64,000 nucleotides of DNA from Myxococcus stipitatus (GCF_038561935.1 NZ_CP102770.1:5642001-5706000); one strand, 5' to 3'; positions 51,195-61,007 are shown, counted from the first letter of the stretch. Notes: generated from the letters alone by a model not told the origin. Numbers and translations are program-made.

Positions 51195-51407
51195 ATGGAA
51201 TGGCTTGAATTCTCCCGCTGGTCTCCCGAGGTGGAGCGGCAGCTCGCGCAGCAGGTGGCGCGGCTGGGCGCGACGGCGGCCTGTGGAACTTCGCCCACTC
51301 GACGTCTGCGCGCCCGGGCGTCCGTGGCGACCGTCTACCGGCTGCATGCGATGTTGCGCGAGTATCCTCGCACCAACCCCTGGGGGCACCCCTCCTCGGA
51401 GTGCTGA
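51195..51407 (+). CDS. Small hypothetical protein
   Basis: A 70-residue ORF begins at an ATG with AAGGAG and seven bases spacing, the main reason to call it. Codon third positions are mostly G or C, as in real genes here. The product starts with MEWLEFSRWSPEVERQ and is rich in Arg and Ala with no known domain. It has no co-directional neighbour nearer than the membrane protein 346 bp downstream. Confidence 0.45.
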   Translation: MEWLEFSRWSPEVERQLAQQVARLGATAACGTSPTRRLRARASVATVYRLHAMLREYPRTNPWGHPSSEC

Positions 51408-51753
51408 GCCCGGTTCGAGGCGGTCCTGAAGCGCTCGGGCGCTCGGGTATCGGTCCTCCCTGGCAAGGCTTGTCTGGTTGTCGACGGTGAGCAGTCCAGC
51501 GGCCTATTTCGAGGGCCCCGAGGACACTCCCTCCGGTGGAACGGCCAACGCCGCTTCTGCTGGCCCCGTGATTGATTGATACATCAATCCACCCTTCTCC
51601 CCCCTGCCCTGACACGCTGGCCGTGTGCGCCTCAGCGGGGTACGGTCCCCGCCCCTCCGGTTTGGAGGATGGCGAGGAGCCCCCGTCGGTGGTGAACAAC
51701 CCGTGTCCGTGCAGCCGCCACTTCGTGCAGAGACACCTCCCGCAGGACTCGCG
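51408..51753. other. Intergenic region with a palindrome upstream of a membrane protein gene
   Basis: The 346 bp contain a perfect 7-bp inverted repeat (GATTGAT-AC-ATCAATC) at 51574-51589, in an AT-rich pocket 165 bp before the next start. It is a candidate operator. No other element was recognised. Confidence 0.5.
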
Positions 51754-53502
51754 ATGACGCCGCCTCGCGTGGAGGACCGCTGGGCGCGGCTCGTCCCCTG
51801 GCTGGCCGCGCTGCTGGGCTTCCTCTGGTTCATCGCCCTGGGCGGATGGCGGGCCCTGAACCCGACGGACCTGGACTGGCTGGGCTGGGGAGACCAGTCC
51901 CAGCAGGTCATCGGTTGGTTGTTCTTCCGCGACGCGCCGTGGGGATTTCCACTCGGCCAGACACCCGGCCTCATGCGTCCGCTGACGATGTCGGTGGGCT
52001 TCTCCGACTCGAACCCCTGGATGTCGGTGGCGTTCAAGCCGTTCTCGCCGTGGCTGCCCCAGGACTTCCAGTTCGTCGGCCTGTGGCTCGCGTCATGCCT
52101 CGTGCTTCAGGGATTCATGGGCGCCAAGGTGATGGCCCTGTTCACGCCTCGGCCCGCGCAGCAGCTGCTCGGCGCGACCCTCTTCATCCTGGCGCCCATC
52201 CTGGTCTTCCGCTTCGGACACAGCAACCTGAGCGCGCACTGGATGCTCACCGCGCTGCTGTGGCTCACCCTGCGTCCCCGCGCGAGTGCCCGGGACGCCT
52301 GGCGAACGCTGGGCGGGGCCCTGCTGCTCAGCGTGTTCGCCGCGGGCACCCATCCGTATCTGGCGATCATGACGTTCGCGCTCACGCTGGCGCTGCTCGT
52401 CTCCACCGTGCATCCGGAGCGGCTCCTGGGCTGGCGCCAGGCCGTCGTCGCGTTCGTCGCCGCGAACCTCGTCATGCTCGGCATGTTCTTCCTCTTCGGC
52501 TACATGGGCCAGGACGTGAGGGGCGACGCGGCCAGCGGGTTCGGCGACTACAGCGCGGACATGCTCACGCTCTTCAACCCGTTTGGCTGGTCGCGGGTGC
52601 TGCCTTGGATTCCGGCGCGGCCGGGGCAATACGAGGGGCTCGGCTTCCTGGGCTCGGGGGTCCTCGTGCTCGCGCTGATCGCGCTGGCCGGGAAGCCCTC
52701 GGACTGGTGGCCCCAGGCACGGGCGCAGCTGAAGGCACGCTGGCCGCTGGTGGTGGCGGTGGTCCTGATGATGCTCTTCGCGTTCTCGACGACGATGACC
52801 GCCGCGGGCGTCACCGTGGTGTCGATGCGCAAGGTGACCCAGCCGCTCATGCCGGTGCTCAACATGTTCCGAGCGTCCGGCCGCTTCATCTGGCCCATGC
52901 ACTACCTGGTGCTCACCTGCATCCTCGGGCTCGTCCTGTGGCGCTGGCGCCGACACCCCGCTGTCGCGACGGGCGTGCTGGTGGCCGCGGTGGTGATTCA
53001 GGTCGCCGACACCGCGACGCTCTGGGTCCAGGACCGCTTCCGCACCGCCTCCTGGCCTCGGCTCCGCGCCCCCGAGTGGGAGCACCTGGACGCGACCTAT
53101 CGGCACGTCGTCATGTTCCCCCCGTACATCCATGGCTCGATGGAGCCCTGCGTCGACAACACGTTCGCGTCCGATGACCACATGCGCTGGGCGGACCTCG
53201 CGTACCGCAAGGGCATGACGACCAACAGCGCCTACTCCACGCGCCTCAATGAGCGGAAGGTCGCCACCGTCTGCAACGCGCTCAAGGAAGACGTCGCGAA
53301 CGGGCGCCTCGCGGAGGACACCCTCTACGTGGTCGACGGGCCCAGGCTCGCGCAGTTCCAGCGGCTGGGCGAGCGCGTCACCTGTGGCACGGTGGAAGGG
53401 TTCAACGTGTGCGTGGCCGCGTCCTCCGGGAAATTCCGCGAGCTGCTCCTGCGCGCCGCGGCCCCGACACAGACGCCTCCCGCCGTGAACAACACGCCCT
53501 GA
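51754..53502 (+). CDS. Polytopic membrane protein (DUF6311-like)
   Basis: The ATG at 51754 with AGGA upstream gives 582 residues; the 43 codons before it look non-coding. There are about 10-11 membrane segments (for example WLAALLGFLWFIALGG, WMLTALLWLTL, VVAFVAANLVMLGMFFLF and VLTCILGLVLW) and a C-terminal periplasmic-type domain of about 120 residues with several Cys. Topology and motifs (GWGDQSQQVIGWLFFRDAPW, HSNLSAHWM) resemble DUF6311 and GT-C-like glycosyltransferases, so sugar transfer from a lipid carrier is possible. It is convergent with menE with a hairpin between. Confidence 0.7.
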   Translation: MTPPRVEDRWARLVPWLAALLGFLWFIALGGWRALNPTDLDWLGWGDQSQQVIGWLFFRDAPWGFPLGQTPGLMRPLTMSVGFSDSNPWMSVAFKPFSPWLPQDFQFVGLWLASCLVLQGFMGAKVMALFTPRPAQQLLGATLFILAPILVFRFGHSNLSAHWMLTALLWLTLRPRASARDAWRTLGGALLLSVFAAGTHPYLAIMTFALTLALLVSTVHPERLLGWRQAVVAFVAANLVMLGMFFLFGYMGQDVRGDAASGFGDYSADMLTLFNPFGWSRVLPWIPARPGQYEGLGFLGSGVLVLALIALAGKPSDWWPQARAQLKARWPLVVAVVLMMLFAFSTTMTAAGVTVVSMRKVTQPLMPVLNMFRASGRFIWPMHYLVLTCILGLVLWRWRRHPAVATGVLVAAVVIQVADTATLWVQDRFRTASWPRLRAPEWEHLDATYRHVVMFPPYIHGSMEPCVDNTFASDDHMRWADLAYRKGMTTNSAYSTRLNERKVATVCNALKEDVANGRLAEDTLYVVDGPRLAQFQRLGERVTCGTVEGFNVCVAASSGKFRELLLRAAAPTQTPPAVNNTP

Positions 53503-53519
53503 AGCCCAGCGCGGGGCTT
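53502..53519. terminator. Hairpin between the membrane protein gene and menE
   Basis: AAGCCC and GGGCTT form a 6-bp stem with a six-base loop that begins at the last base of the stop codon. It may serve both convergent genes. Confidence 0.4.
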
Positions 53520-54960
53520 ACGACTCCGCGCTCTTGCGCAGCACCGTGCGCTCGAGCTTCCCCATCGCATTGCGGGGGAGCGCATCCACCCAGAAAAACC
53601 GCGTCGGGAGCTTGAAGCCCGCGAGTGATTGGCGGCACCACGACTCCAGCGCGTCGTCGCTGGGCCGCGCCTGTCCCGCGCGCGGAGCCAGGAAGGCCAC
53701 GGGGACCTCGCCCCAGCGCGCGTCTCGAACGCCCACCACCGCGGACTCCTGCACGGAGGGATGATTCGCGAGCACGGCTTCCACCTCGGCCGGGTAGATG
53801 TTCTCTCCGCCCCGGACGATGAGGTCGGTGCGGCGCGACAGCACCGTGAGGCGCCCGCGCGAGTCCAACACACCGAGGTCTCGCGTCCGCAGCCAGCCGT
53901 CTCGCAGCGCTTCGCTCGTGGCCTCGGGGCGCTGCCAGTAGCCCGCCATCACCGTGGGGCCTCGCACTTCGATGTCCCCTTCCTCCCCCGGGCCACACAC
54001 CTCGCCATCTCCGCCGACGATGCGAAGCTCGGTCCCCGGCACCGCGGGTCCCGCCGTGCGACCATCGGCGTCCCCGGGCCGCTCCGTCGCCACCTGCGAG
54101 CACGCCTCGGTGAGGCCATACGTCTGGAGCGCCAGCAACCCCACCGCTCGCGCCCGCTCCAACAACGGAACCGGCACGGGCCCGCCGCCAATCAACGCCA
54201 GCTTGAAGGTCTCGGGGACCCGTCGCCCCGCGCGGACATCCAGCACACGCTCCAGCGTCGTCGCGACCAGGCTCGCGTGGGACACGGACTCTTCGTCGAT
54301 GGCGCGACTGGTGGACTCGGCGTCGAAGCGCTCATGGAGCACCAGGCAGCCGCCCTCGTAGGCCGTGCGCGTCAACATCGCCAGCCCTCCCACGTGGAAG
54401 AGCGGCAACGTCCCCAACCAGCGCGGCGCGGGGTGCGCACCCAGGTTCGCCGCGGAGGCACGCGAGGATGCGCGGAAGTTCCCCTCCGTCAGCAAGGCCC
54501 CCTTGGGCCTTCCCGTCGTCCCGCTCGTCAGCAGGATGACTCGCGCGGCGCTTTCATCGAGTGCTGTCGCGGTCGACGAGGAAGCGTCGGACCGGAAGGA
54601 CTCCAAGGACTCGGCACCCGGGAGCCTCTCACCGAGCGTGCCCAGGGCCAGCGTGAGGCTCGGTGACACGTCCTCGACCAACGGCGCGAGCTCGGCGCGC
54701 GTGAGTCTCGCGTTGAGCGGGGCCAGCACCGCACCCAGTCGACCCAGCGCCCAGAAGAGGAAGGCACACGCCGCATGGTTCGTCGCCAGCAGCGCCACCC
54801 GGTGACCCGCGCCGATGCCACGGGCCTCGAGCGCGGCCACCCAGTGATTCACCTCGGCATCCATCGCGCCGTAGGTCCACGCGCGTCCCGCGAAGGTGAG
54901 CGCCTCCGCGTTCGGGAAGCGCTCGGCACCTTCGCGGATGGGACAGCCGTACTTCGTCAC
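53518..54960 (-). CDS. menE: o-Succinylbenzoate-CoA ligase MenE
   Basis: The 480-residue protein is an adenylate-forming ligase with the P-loop-like LLTSGTTGRPKGALLT, the YGLTEACS motif, GWLRTRDLG and the C-terminal catalytic Lys in PRNAMGKLERTVL. Substrate assignment comes from position at the end of the men operon; MenE activates o-succinylbenzoate with CoA. Its start overlaps the menC stop by four bases. Convergent with the membrane protein gene. Confidence 0.9.
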   Translation of the reverse strand: MTKYGCPIREGAERFPNAEALTFAGRAWTYGAMDAEVNHWVAALEARGIGAGHRVALLATNHAACAFLFWALGRLGAVLAPLNARLTRAELAPLVEDVSPSLTLALGTLGERLPGAESLESFRSDASSSTATALDESAARVILLTSGTTGRPKGALLTEGNFRASSRASAANLGAHPAPRWLGTLPLFHVGGLAMLTRTAYEGGCLVLHERFDAESTSRAIDEESVSHASLVATTLERVLDVRAGRRVPETFKLALIGGGPVPVPLLERARAVGLLALQTYGLTEACSQVATERPGDADGRTAGPAVPGTELRIVGGDGEVCGPGEEGDIEVRGPTVMAGYWQRPEATSEALRDGWLRTRDLGVLDSRGRLTVLSRRTDLIVRGGENIYPAEVEAVLANHPSVQESAVVGVRDARWGEVPVAFLAPRAGQARPSDDALESWCRQSLAGFKLPTRFFWVDALPRNAMGKLERTVLRKSAES

Positions 54961-56117
54961 ATCACCACTCCCGCATCCAACCCGAGGCCCGGCGTCTCCG
55001 GAAGCCGGATGCGCCCATGCACCGGCTGGTAGGGATGCATCGGAGGCTCACGCGCGAAGAGCTGTCCCACGGCGAGTCCCGAAGCGAGCGCCCCCGACGG
55101 CAACGCCGCGGCCAGATGCGTCGCGCCCGCCCGCGCCACCACGCCATCCAAGGAGCTCGTCACATACGCCTGCATGCCCAGGCGCGCGGCGCGCATCGCC
55201 ACCACGAGCCCCGGGAGCAATCCCCCGAGTACCATGGGCTTGAGCACCACCGCGCCCACCGCCGGTCCACCGCCCAGGAAGGGGTCCGCGGACAGCAGCG
55301 CGCGCAGCGTCTCCGGAGAACCGAGCGACTCATCCGCGGCCACCATGCACGGCGCGCGACGCTGCACCCGCCACAGCGCGGAGAGGTCATCCGCGGGCGT
55401 CGGCTGCTCCACGAGCTCCAGGCCATACCAGCCCAGCTTGTCGAGCGAGCGCTTCGCATCGGGCTCCGACCAGCCGCCGTTCGCGTCCAGCCGCAGCTTC
55501 ACGTCGGGCCCCACGGCCTCGCGCACCGCCTTCACCCGACGCTCGTCATCCTCCAACGAGCGGCCGGCCACCTTGAGCTTCAGCGTCGCGTAGCCCTCGG
55601 TCACGGCCTTCCGGGCCTGCTCCGCCAGGGCCTCCGGACTCTCCTCGTTGAGCAGCGCGCTCACCAGCACCTCGGGACGCGCCTCCTCCGCCAGGAGCCA
55701 GCACAGTGGGACACCCTGACGCTTCGCGAGCAGGTCCAGCAGCGCCAGCTCCAGCGCATGCTCCGCGGCGGGCACGGGGCCCGGAGGCGCGGGATGACGG
55801 GCCCGGATGCGCACGCCCTCGCCTCGCGCCACCGTCGGCGGGAAGGGAGACAGCGTGTCCTCGACGGCGCGCACGCTGTCGCCCAGGAACTGGCCCTTGA
55901 GCGAAGAAAGCCACGCGCCCAGCACCTCGCCACAGACCGACAGCGACTCCGTGCCGAACTCCGGCAGAGGCATCGCCTCGCCGAGCCCTACGCGCCCCTC
56001 TTCGTCCTCCAGCCGCACGATGAACCCCTCGCGCGTGGAGTAGGAGCCTCGAGATGTCTTCAGTGGCTGGAGCAGCTCCAACCGCAGCGGGGTCGATGTC
56101 GCCTGGACGATGCGCAT
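54957..56117 (-). CDS. menC: o-Succinylbenzoate synthase MenC
   Basis: The 386-residue protein is an enolase-superfamily enzyme with the KxK motif (TLKLKVAG), metal ligands in LRLDANGGW, LVEQP and ADES, and a later Lys in VLKPMVLGG. It dehydrates the MenH product to o-succinylbenzoate. It lies nine bases after menA and overlaps menE. Sequence features distinguish it from other superfamily members only moderately; position settles it. Confidence 0.92.
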   Translation of the reverse strand: MRIVQATSTPLRLELLQPLKTSRGSYSTREGFIVRLEDEEGRVGLGEAMPLPEFGTESLSVCGEVLGAWLSSLKGQFLGDSVRAVEDTLSPFPPTVARGEGVRIRARHPAPPGPVPAAEHALELALLDLLAKRQGVPLCWLLAEEARPEVLVSALLNEESPEALAEQARKAVTEGYATLKLKVAGRSLEDDERRVKAVREAVGPDVKLRLDANGGWSEPDAKRSLDKLGWYGLELVEQPTPADDLSALWRVQRRAPCMVAADESLGSPETLRALLSADPFLGGGPAVGAVVLKPMVLGGLLPGLVVAMRAARLGMQAYVTSSLDGVVARAGATHLAAALPSGALASGLAVGQLFAREPPMHPYQPVHGRIRLPETPGLGLDAGVVM

Positions 56118-56126
56118 GGACTCACA

Positions 56127-57050
56127 TCATCGCAGGTACAGGCCCACGCCGAACAGCACGCCGAAGAAGAGTTGGAAGCGCGCGGTGCCACCCAGCGCGG
56201 GGTTCAGCGCCGCCCCCTGCTCCCGCAGCACCCGACGAAGCGGGGCCACCACCAGCGGCAGGCTCAGGAAGGACAAGAAGACCCAGGGTCCGGCCAGTCC
56301 CAGTGCGTACATGGCCACGGGCGTGGCGAACGACGCCAGCATCAGCAGCACGTACTCCGCCTTGCCCGCCGTCGTCCCCCAGCGGACCGCCAGCGTCCGC
56401 TTGCCCGCCTTCACGTCCGTGGTGACGTCCCGCAGGTTGTTGACGACGATGAGCATGGTGCCGCTCGCCCCCACGGGGATGGCCGCCCACCACGCGGCCG
56501 GATGCACCGTGCCCGCCTGGACGTAGAAGGTTCCCGTGACCGCGACGAGTCCGAAAAAGATGAAGACGAACAGGTCGCCCAGGCCGTTGTAGCCCAGGGG
56601 GAACGGCCCTCCGGTATACGCGTAACCACAGAGCAGCGACGCCAGGCCGATGGCGATGATGGGCCACCCACCCACCGCGACCAGGTACATGCCCACCGCC
56701 GTCGCGAGCGCGAAGCACACCGCCGCGCCCAACAGCACGGTGCTCGGGGCGATGAGCCCGCTCTGCGTGACCCGCACCGGGCCCAGCCGCTCGTGCGTAT
56801 CCGCGCCCTTCTTGAAGTCGTAGTAGTCGTTGATGAAGTTGGTGCCGATCTGGATGAGCACCGCGCCCAGGAGCGCCGCGAGTGCGGGGAGGATTCGCCC
56901 CACCCCCAGGCCGAACGCCAGCGTCGTCCCCACCAGCACGGGGACCAATGCCGCCGTCAGCGTCTTCGGACGCACGGCCATCAGCCAGGTCTTCACCGTG
57001 GGCTTGGGCTTCACCATCACCACCGAGGCTCCAGGAACCGACGCACTCAC
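56127..57050 (-). CDS. menA: 1,4-Dihydroxy-2-naphthoate polyprenyltransferase MenA
   Basis: The GTG at 57050 overlaps the menH stop (GTGA), giving 307 residues; the in-frame extension further upstream is menH antiphase sequence and is not used. It is a UbiA-superfamily membrane prenyltransferase with eight or nine membrane segments, the first Asp-rich motif NFINDYYDFKKGADT and the second in NNLRDVTTDVKAGKRTLAV. It joins the prenyl chain to the naphthoate ring in the inner membrane. Confidence 0.94.
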   Translation of the reverse strand: MSASVPGASVVMVKPKPTVKTWLMAVRPKTLTAALVPVLVGTTLAFGLGVGRILPALAALLGAVLIQIGTNFINDYYDFKKGADTHERLGPVRVTQSGLIAPSTVLLGAAVCFALATAVGMYLVAVGGWPIIAIGLASLLCGYAYTGGPFPLGYNGLGDLFVFIFFGLVAVTGTFYVQAGTVHPAAWWAAIPVGASGTMLIVVNNLRDVTTDVKAGKRTLAVRWGTTAGKAEYVLLMLASFATPVAMYALGLAGPWVFLSFLSLPLVVAPLRRVLREQGAALNPALGGTARFQLFFGVLFGVGLYLR

Positions 57051-57913
57051 GGACTCACCCTCCCGGGGCTCGCCGCCACCGTGGCGGTGGTGCCCTCGAA
57101 CTGGGGGGCCTCGTACCAGGGCGTCTGGAGGAAACCCAGCACCTCGCGGACGTACTCCTCGGGCGCTTCCAGGTGCGGAGCATGGCCGCAGTCCGCGAAG
57201 GCATGGCGCCACACCACCGGCAGCTCCGCCGCCATGCGCCGCGCGGTCTGCGTGAACTTGTCGTCGCGCGCGCCCGTGAGCAGCAACGTGGGCAGGCGCT
57301 GATGGTGCAGCTCGGACCAGTAATCCGGTTGCACACCCAACCCCAGGGTCTCCAGCGCGCCAGCGAGGCCCTCGGAAGAGCACGCCCGACGGTGAGCCCG
57401 CAGCGTCTCCCGGCGCTCCGCGGGCATCGCGCGCAGGCCGTCGAACAGCGGAAGGGCCTCCCACCGCTCCACGAATGCGTCCACGCCGCGCGCGCGGATG
57501 AAGGCCGCGAGCTGCCCGTCCGCCTCGCGCCTCGCGGCCCGCTCCTGCCGCCGATGCAACCCCGGTGAGCCGCTCTCCATGATGAGCCGGCCGAACCGGT
57601 CTGGAGCGCGCACCGCCGCGGCCAACGCAATCCGCGCGCCCTGCGAGTAGCCCAGGAGGTCCACCGTGCCCACGCCCAGCGTGTCCACCAGGGACACCAG
57701 CGCGTCGACCGTCTCCAGGAAGCCGTCGCGGCCCTTGCGCTCCGGCAGCGGCGTGGCGCCGTGTCCTGGCAGGTCCACCGCGATGGCCCGCACGGAGCGG
57801 CCCATCAACGGACGCAGTCCCTGGAACGAGGCCCGGTTCCCCGTGAAGCCGTGGAGCAGCACGAGCGGCCGACCGCCCTCGCCCCACGTCTCGTAAGCCA
57901 GCTTCACACCCAT
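57047..57913 (-). CDS. menH: SHCHC synthase MenH
   Basis: The ATG at 57913 gives 288 residues of an alpha/beta-hydrolase: LVLLHGFTGNRASF (oxyanion HG), the nucleophile Ser in LLGYSQGARIAL and the catalytic His in CGHAPHLEAPEE. A longer ORF in this frame runs into menD but only this part is coding. MenH makes 2-succinyl-6-hydroxy-2,4-cyclohexadiene-1-carboxylate. Overlaps menD by ten bases and menA by four. Confidence 0.9.
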   Translation of the reverse strand: MGVKLAYETWGEGGRPLVLLHGFTGNRASFQGLRPLMGRSVRAIAVDLPGHGATPLPERKGRDGFLETVDALVSLVDTLGVGTVDLLGYSQGARIALAAAVRAPDRFGRLIMESGSPGLHRRQERAARREADGQLAAFIRARGVDAFVERWEALPLFDGLRAMPAERRETLRAHRRACSSEGLAGALETLGLGVQPDYWSELHHQRLPTLLLTGARDDKFTQTARRMAAELPVVWRHAFADCGHAPHLEAPEEYVREVLGFLQTPWYEAPQFEGTTATVAASPGRVSP

Positions 57914-59673
57914 GGTCCCTCCCCGAGCGCGGCGGCCATCCGCGCGAAGAGCTGTCGGTGGTCGTCCACGTTCGCGGCCCGGTCCACACGCACCTCGACC
58001 AGGTGCAGGCCGCCTTCGAGTCCCTCGCGCACCGCCCCACGCAGCGCCGAGGGCGTCGTCGGACGATGCAGCCGAGCCCCTCCCAGCGCCGCAGCGTGCG
58101 ACAGGTCCACGCCGTGGGGCGTGCCGAACAGCGTCTCGAACTCGTCCGGCTTCGCCGCCTGCGCGATGGGCAGGAACGAGAAGATGCCTCCCCCGTCGTT
58201 GTTCACCGCGACGATGGTGAGCGGGACCTTCGCGCGAGACGCCGAGACGAACGCGCCCACGTCGTGCAGGAGCGCCAGGTCTCCCGTCAGCAGCACCACG
58301 GGACGCGAAGCCGCCGCGGCGACGCCCAGCGCGCTCGAGAGGATGCCGTCGATGCCGTTGGCCCCGCGATTCGCGAGCACGCGCAAGGGCATCGTCCCCG
58401 CCGGAGCAAACGCATCCACGTCGCGGATGGGCATGCTGCTGGAGACGAACAGCGCGGCCCCCGCGGGGAGCGCGGCCACCACCTCGCGAGCGATTCGCGG
58501 CTCGGTGAGCGCATCGGGACGCTCCGCGAACGCCGCCTCCAGCGCTCCCCGAGCCATCCGCTCCGCGGCCATGAAGCCCTGCGCCCATCGACCAGGACCG
58601 CGCGTCAGGCCCTTCGCCAGCGCGGCGCACGACGCCACCGCCGAGCCCTCCACCACCGTGGCCGCTCGATGCGCGGGGTCGAACAACGCACCACCGTCGC
58701 TGAAGAGGACCTGCTCCGCACCCGATGCGTCCAGCCACTGCTGCGGCACCTTCGGCGTCAGCCCGCCCCCGAACCGCAGCACCAGCTCCGGCCGATGCGT
58801 CCGGGCGAACGGCGCATGGCGCAGCAGCGCGTCGTAGTACGAGAGCGTCAGCGGACCGCCCCCGTACCGAGCCTGGGAGGTGGCCTCCGCCAGCACCGGG
58901 TAGCCCGTGGCCTGGGACAGCGCGGAGATGGCCTCGGAGAATCCATCCGCCTCGTCGCGCGGACCGCAGACGATGACGCCGCGCTCCGTCGAGGCGATGC
59001 GCTGACGGACCGACTCCAGCACCGTCGCATCCGGCGCCGGCAGGGGCGGCACGATGCGCGTGAAGGGCACACCCGAGCGGCCCGCCTTCGACAGCGCGGA
59101 CAGGTGCTCCTCGCCAAATGCCTCCGTCACCGGCGCGAGCGGCTCGCGGAAAGGCACGTTGAGCTGCACGGCCCCTCGCGGCGCGCGCATCGACGTGGCG
59201 ACGGCTCGCGCGGCGGTGGCTCGCAGGTGAGCCAGCGCCACATCGCTGGCTTCGGGCACGCCGAGGTCCGAGAAGCTGCGTGCATGCTCGCCATAGAAGC
59301 GCGCCTGCGGCACCGTCTGCGCCGCGCCCCACCCCTGGAGCTCCAGCGGACGGTCCGCCGTGAGCACCACCAGGGGCACATGAGACAGCGAGGCCTCGAT
59401 GACCGCGGGATAGAAGTGCGCGCCCGCCGTGCCGCTCGTCGCCACCAGGATCACCGGCGCGCGCGACTGCTTGGCCAGCCCCAGGCCGAAGAACGCGGCG
59501 CTCCGCTCGTCGATGACGGACCAGACGCGCAGGCCCTCCGCGCGAGCACACGCCAGCGCCAGGGGCGAGGAGCGTGAGCCTGGACACACCACGGCGTGCC
59601 TCGCACCACCGCGCACCAGTTCCTCGACGAGGGCCCGAGCCCACAACACGTTGAGGTTACTGTCGCCCGACAT
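57904..59673 (-). CDS. menD: SEPHCHC synthase MenD
   Basis: The ATG at 59673 is chosen for its strong GGAGG a few bases upstream; it gives 589 residues. It is a thiamine-diphosphate enzyme: VVCPGSRSSPLALA and VIDERSAAFFGLGLA near the N-terminus, and the ThDP-binding LTGDLALLHDVGAF with NNDGGGIFS. It adds 2-oxoglutarate to isochorismate. Its start lies within the last codons of menF (17-bp overlap). Confidence 0.95.
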   Translation of the reverse strand: MSGDSNLNVLWARALVEELVRGGARHAVVCPGSRSSPLALACARAEGLRVWSVIDERSAAFFGLGLAKQSRAPVILVATSGTAGAHFYPAVIEASLSHVPLVVLTADRPLELQGWGAAQTVPQARFYGEHARSFSDLGVPEASDVALAHLRATAARAVATSMRAPRGAVQLNVPFREPLAPVTEAFGEEHLSALSKAGRSGVPFTRIVPPLPAPDATVLESVRQRIASTERGVIVCGPRDEADGFSEAISALSQATGYPVLAEATSQARYGGGPLTLSYYDALLRHAPFARTHRPELVLRFGGGLTPKVPQQWLDASGAEQVLFSDGGALFDPAHRAATVVEGSAVASCAALAKGLTRGPGRWAQGFMAAERMARGALEAAFAERPDALTEPRIAREVVAALPAGAALFVSSSMPIRDVDAFAPAGTMPLRVLANRGANGIDGILSSALGVAAAASRPVVLLTGDLALLHDVGAFVSASRAKVPLTIVAVNNDGGGIFSFLPIAQAAKPDEFETLFGTPHGVDLSHAAALGGARLHRPTTPSALRGAVREGLEGGLHLVEVRVDRAANVDDHRQLFARMAAALGEGPWV

Positions 59674-60967
59674 CCACGCCTCCCAGCGCACGCAACACGG
59701 CCAGACTCTTCATCTCCGTCTCCCGCCACTCCGCCTCCGCGATGGAGCCGGCCACGATTCCGCAACCCACGAACAACCGAGCCCTCGCGCCCCGCACCCT
59801 CGCCGAGCGCAGCGCCACCATCAGGTGCGCACGCCCCGGCCCCATCCACCCCACCGGCCCCGCGTACCAGCCCCGGTCCAGCCCCTCGTGCTCGACGAGG
59901 AAGGACAGCGCGCGCTCGCGAGGCGTGCCGCCCACCGCTGGCGTGGGATGCAGCGCCCCCACCACCTGCGCGGCGGAGACACCTTCCTTCAGCTCCGCGC
60001 GAATCCCCGTGCGCAGGTGCACCACGTTCTTCAGCGTCAGCAGGCGCGGCTCGGCGTCCGCGTGAACGTCCACCACCCACGAGCGCAGCGTCGCGAGGAT
60101 GTAGCGAACCACCGCCTCGTGCTCGCGCACTTCCTTGTCCACCCCTCGCAGCCCGTCGGCCTGCTGGGGTGAGGCCGTCCCCGCGAGCGCCTCGGTCTCG
60201 AGCACGCGCCCGTTCACGCGGCACAGCGTCTCGGGGGTCGCACCGAGGAAGCACGTGCCATCCGGCACCCGGAACAGGAACGTGGCGCAGCGAGGATTCT
60301 GCTCCCGCAGGCGAGCCAGCACGTCCACCACGTCGAAGGCCGCGGGGCCCTCCACATCCACGGCCCGCGCCAGCACGACCTTCTGGAGCTGTCCGGAGGC
60401 GATGGCCTCCAGCGCACGCTCCACGCGCGCCTCGAACTCCGGACGCGAGGACTTCGACGACAGCGCCACCGCACCGCCCCTCGCGTGGCGATAGCCCTCC
60501 GCGAAGCGCGCGCGCACCCGCTCCAGCCGCGAGCGCACCGCGTCCTCGCCCCCCCGGCCCTCGGGGGCAAAGGCCGCCACGGCCACCCCGCTCGCCGTGC
60601 GCCACACCAGCACCTCGGGGAGCGTCCAGCGGGCCGCGCCGTGGGCGGCCCAGCCCTCGTCCGGAAGCCCCGTCGCACCGAAGCGCAGGCCGCCGAACCA
60701 GGGACCGGGCATGTCGGTGGGAGGGGCGTCCAACCAGCGCAGCTCGAGCGCCCCCAGCGTGGCCATCACACCGGGCACCTGCGTGGAATCCGTGGCCTCG
60801 ACCACGGCCGCCTCGCCCCAGCCCGCCGCCGCCTCGCGCTCCAGGGGCCGCTCCCAATAGACCGTTGGAACGCCCAATGAATCCGCGCCAGAGAGCGGAT
60901 CCACCGCGGCCAGGGGCATCATTCCGGCCACCCAGCGCTGGCTCTCAACGGGATTGAGCGTCTTCAT
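59657..60967 (-). CDS. menF: Isochorismate synthase MenF
   Basis: The 436-residue protein belongs to the chorismate-binding family: LQKVVLARAVDVE, LFRVPDGTCFLGATPETL, ETEALAGTASPQ, the acidic VKEHEAVV-like segment EVREHEAVVRYI and LHPTPAVGGTPRERA. It commits chorismate to menaquinone. It is the first gene of the men operon, transcribed away from aroF with 104 bp between starts. Confidence 0.93.
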   Translation of the reverse strand: MKTLNPVESQRWVAGMMPLAAVDPLSGADSLGVPTVYWERPLEREAAAGWGEAAVVEATDSTQVPGVMATLGALELRWLDAPPTDMPGPWFGGLRFGATGLPDEGWAAHGAARWTLPEVLVWRTASGVAVAAFAPEGRGGEDAVRSRLERVRARFAEGYRHARGGAVALSSKSSRPEFEARVERALEAIASGQLQKVVLARAVDVEGPAAFDVVDVLARLREQNPRCATFLFRVPDGTCFLGATPETLCRVNGRVLETEALAGTASPQQADGLRGVDKEVREHEAVVRYILATLRSWVVDVHADAEPRLLTLKNVVHLRTGIRAELKEGVSAAQVVGALHPTPAVGGTPRERALSFLVEHEGLDRGWYAGPVGWMGPGRAHLMVALRSARVRGARARLFVGCGIVAGSIAEAEWRETEMKSLAVLRALGGVDVGRQ

Positions 60968-61007
60968 CAGCGGTCCTCATCCGCGACTGCCCTGAAATCA
61001 CCTTCGG

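Noticed and set aside
56127..58040. A 637-residue frame that would fuse menA to an N-terminal extension
   Set aside because: The extension lies antiphase over menH; the GTGA overlap at 57047-57050 gives a normal-length MenA.
57047..59644. An 865-residue frame that would extend menH over menD
   Set aside because: Only the last 288 residues look like a protein; the rest is out-of-phase menD sequence.
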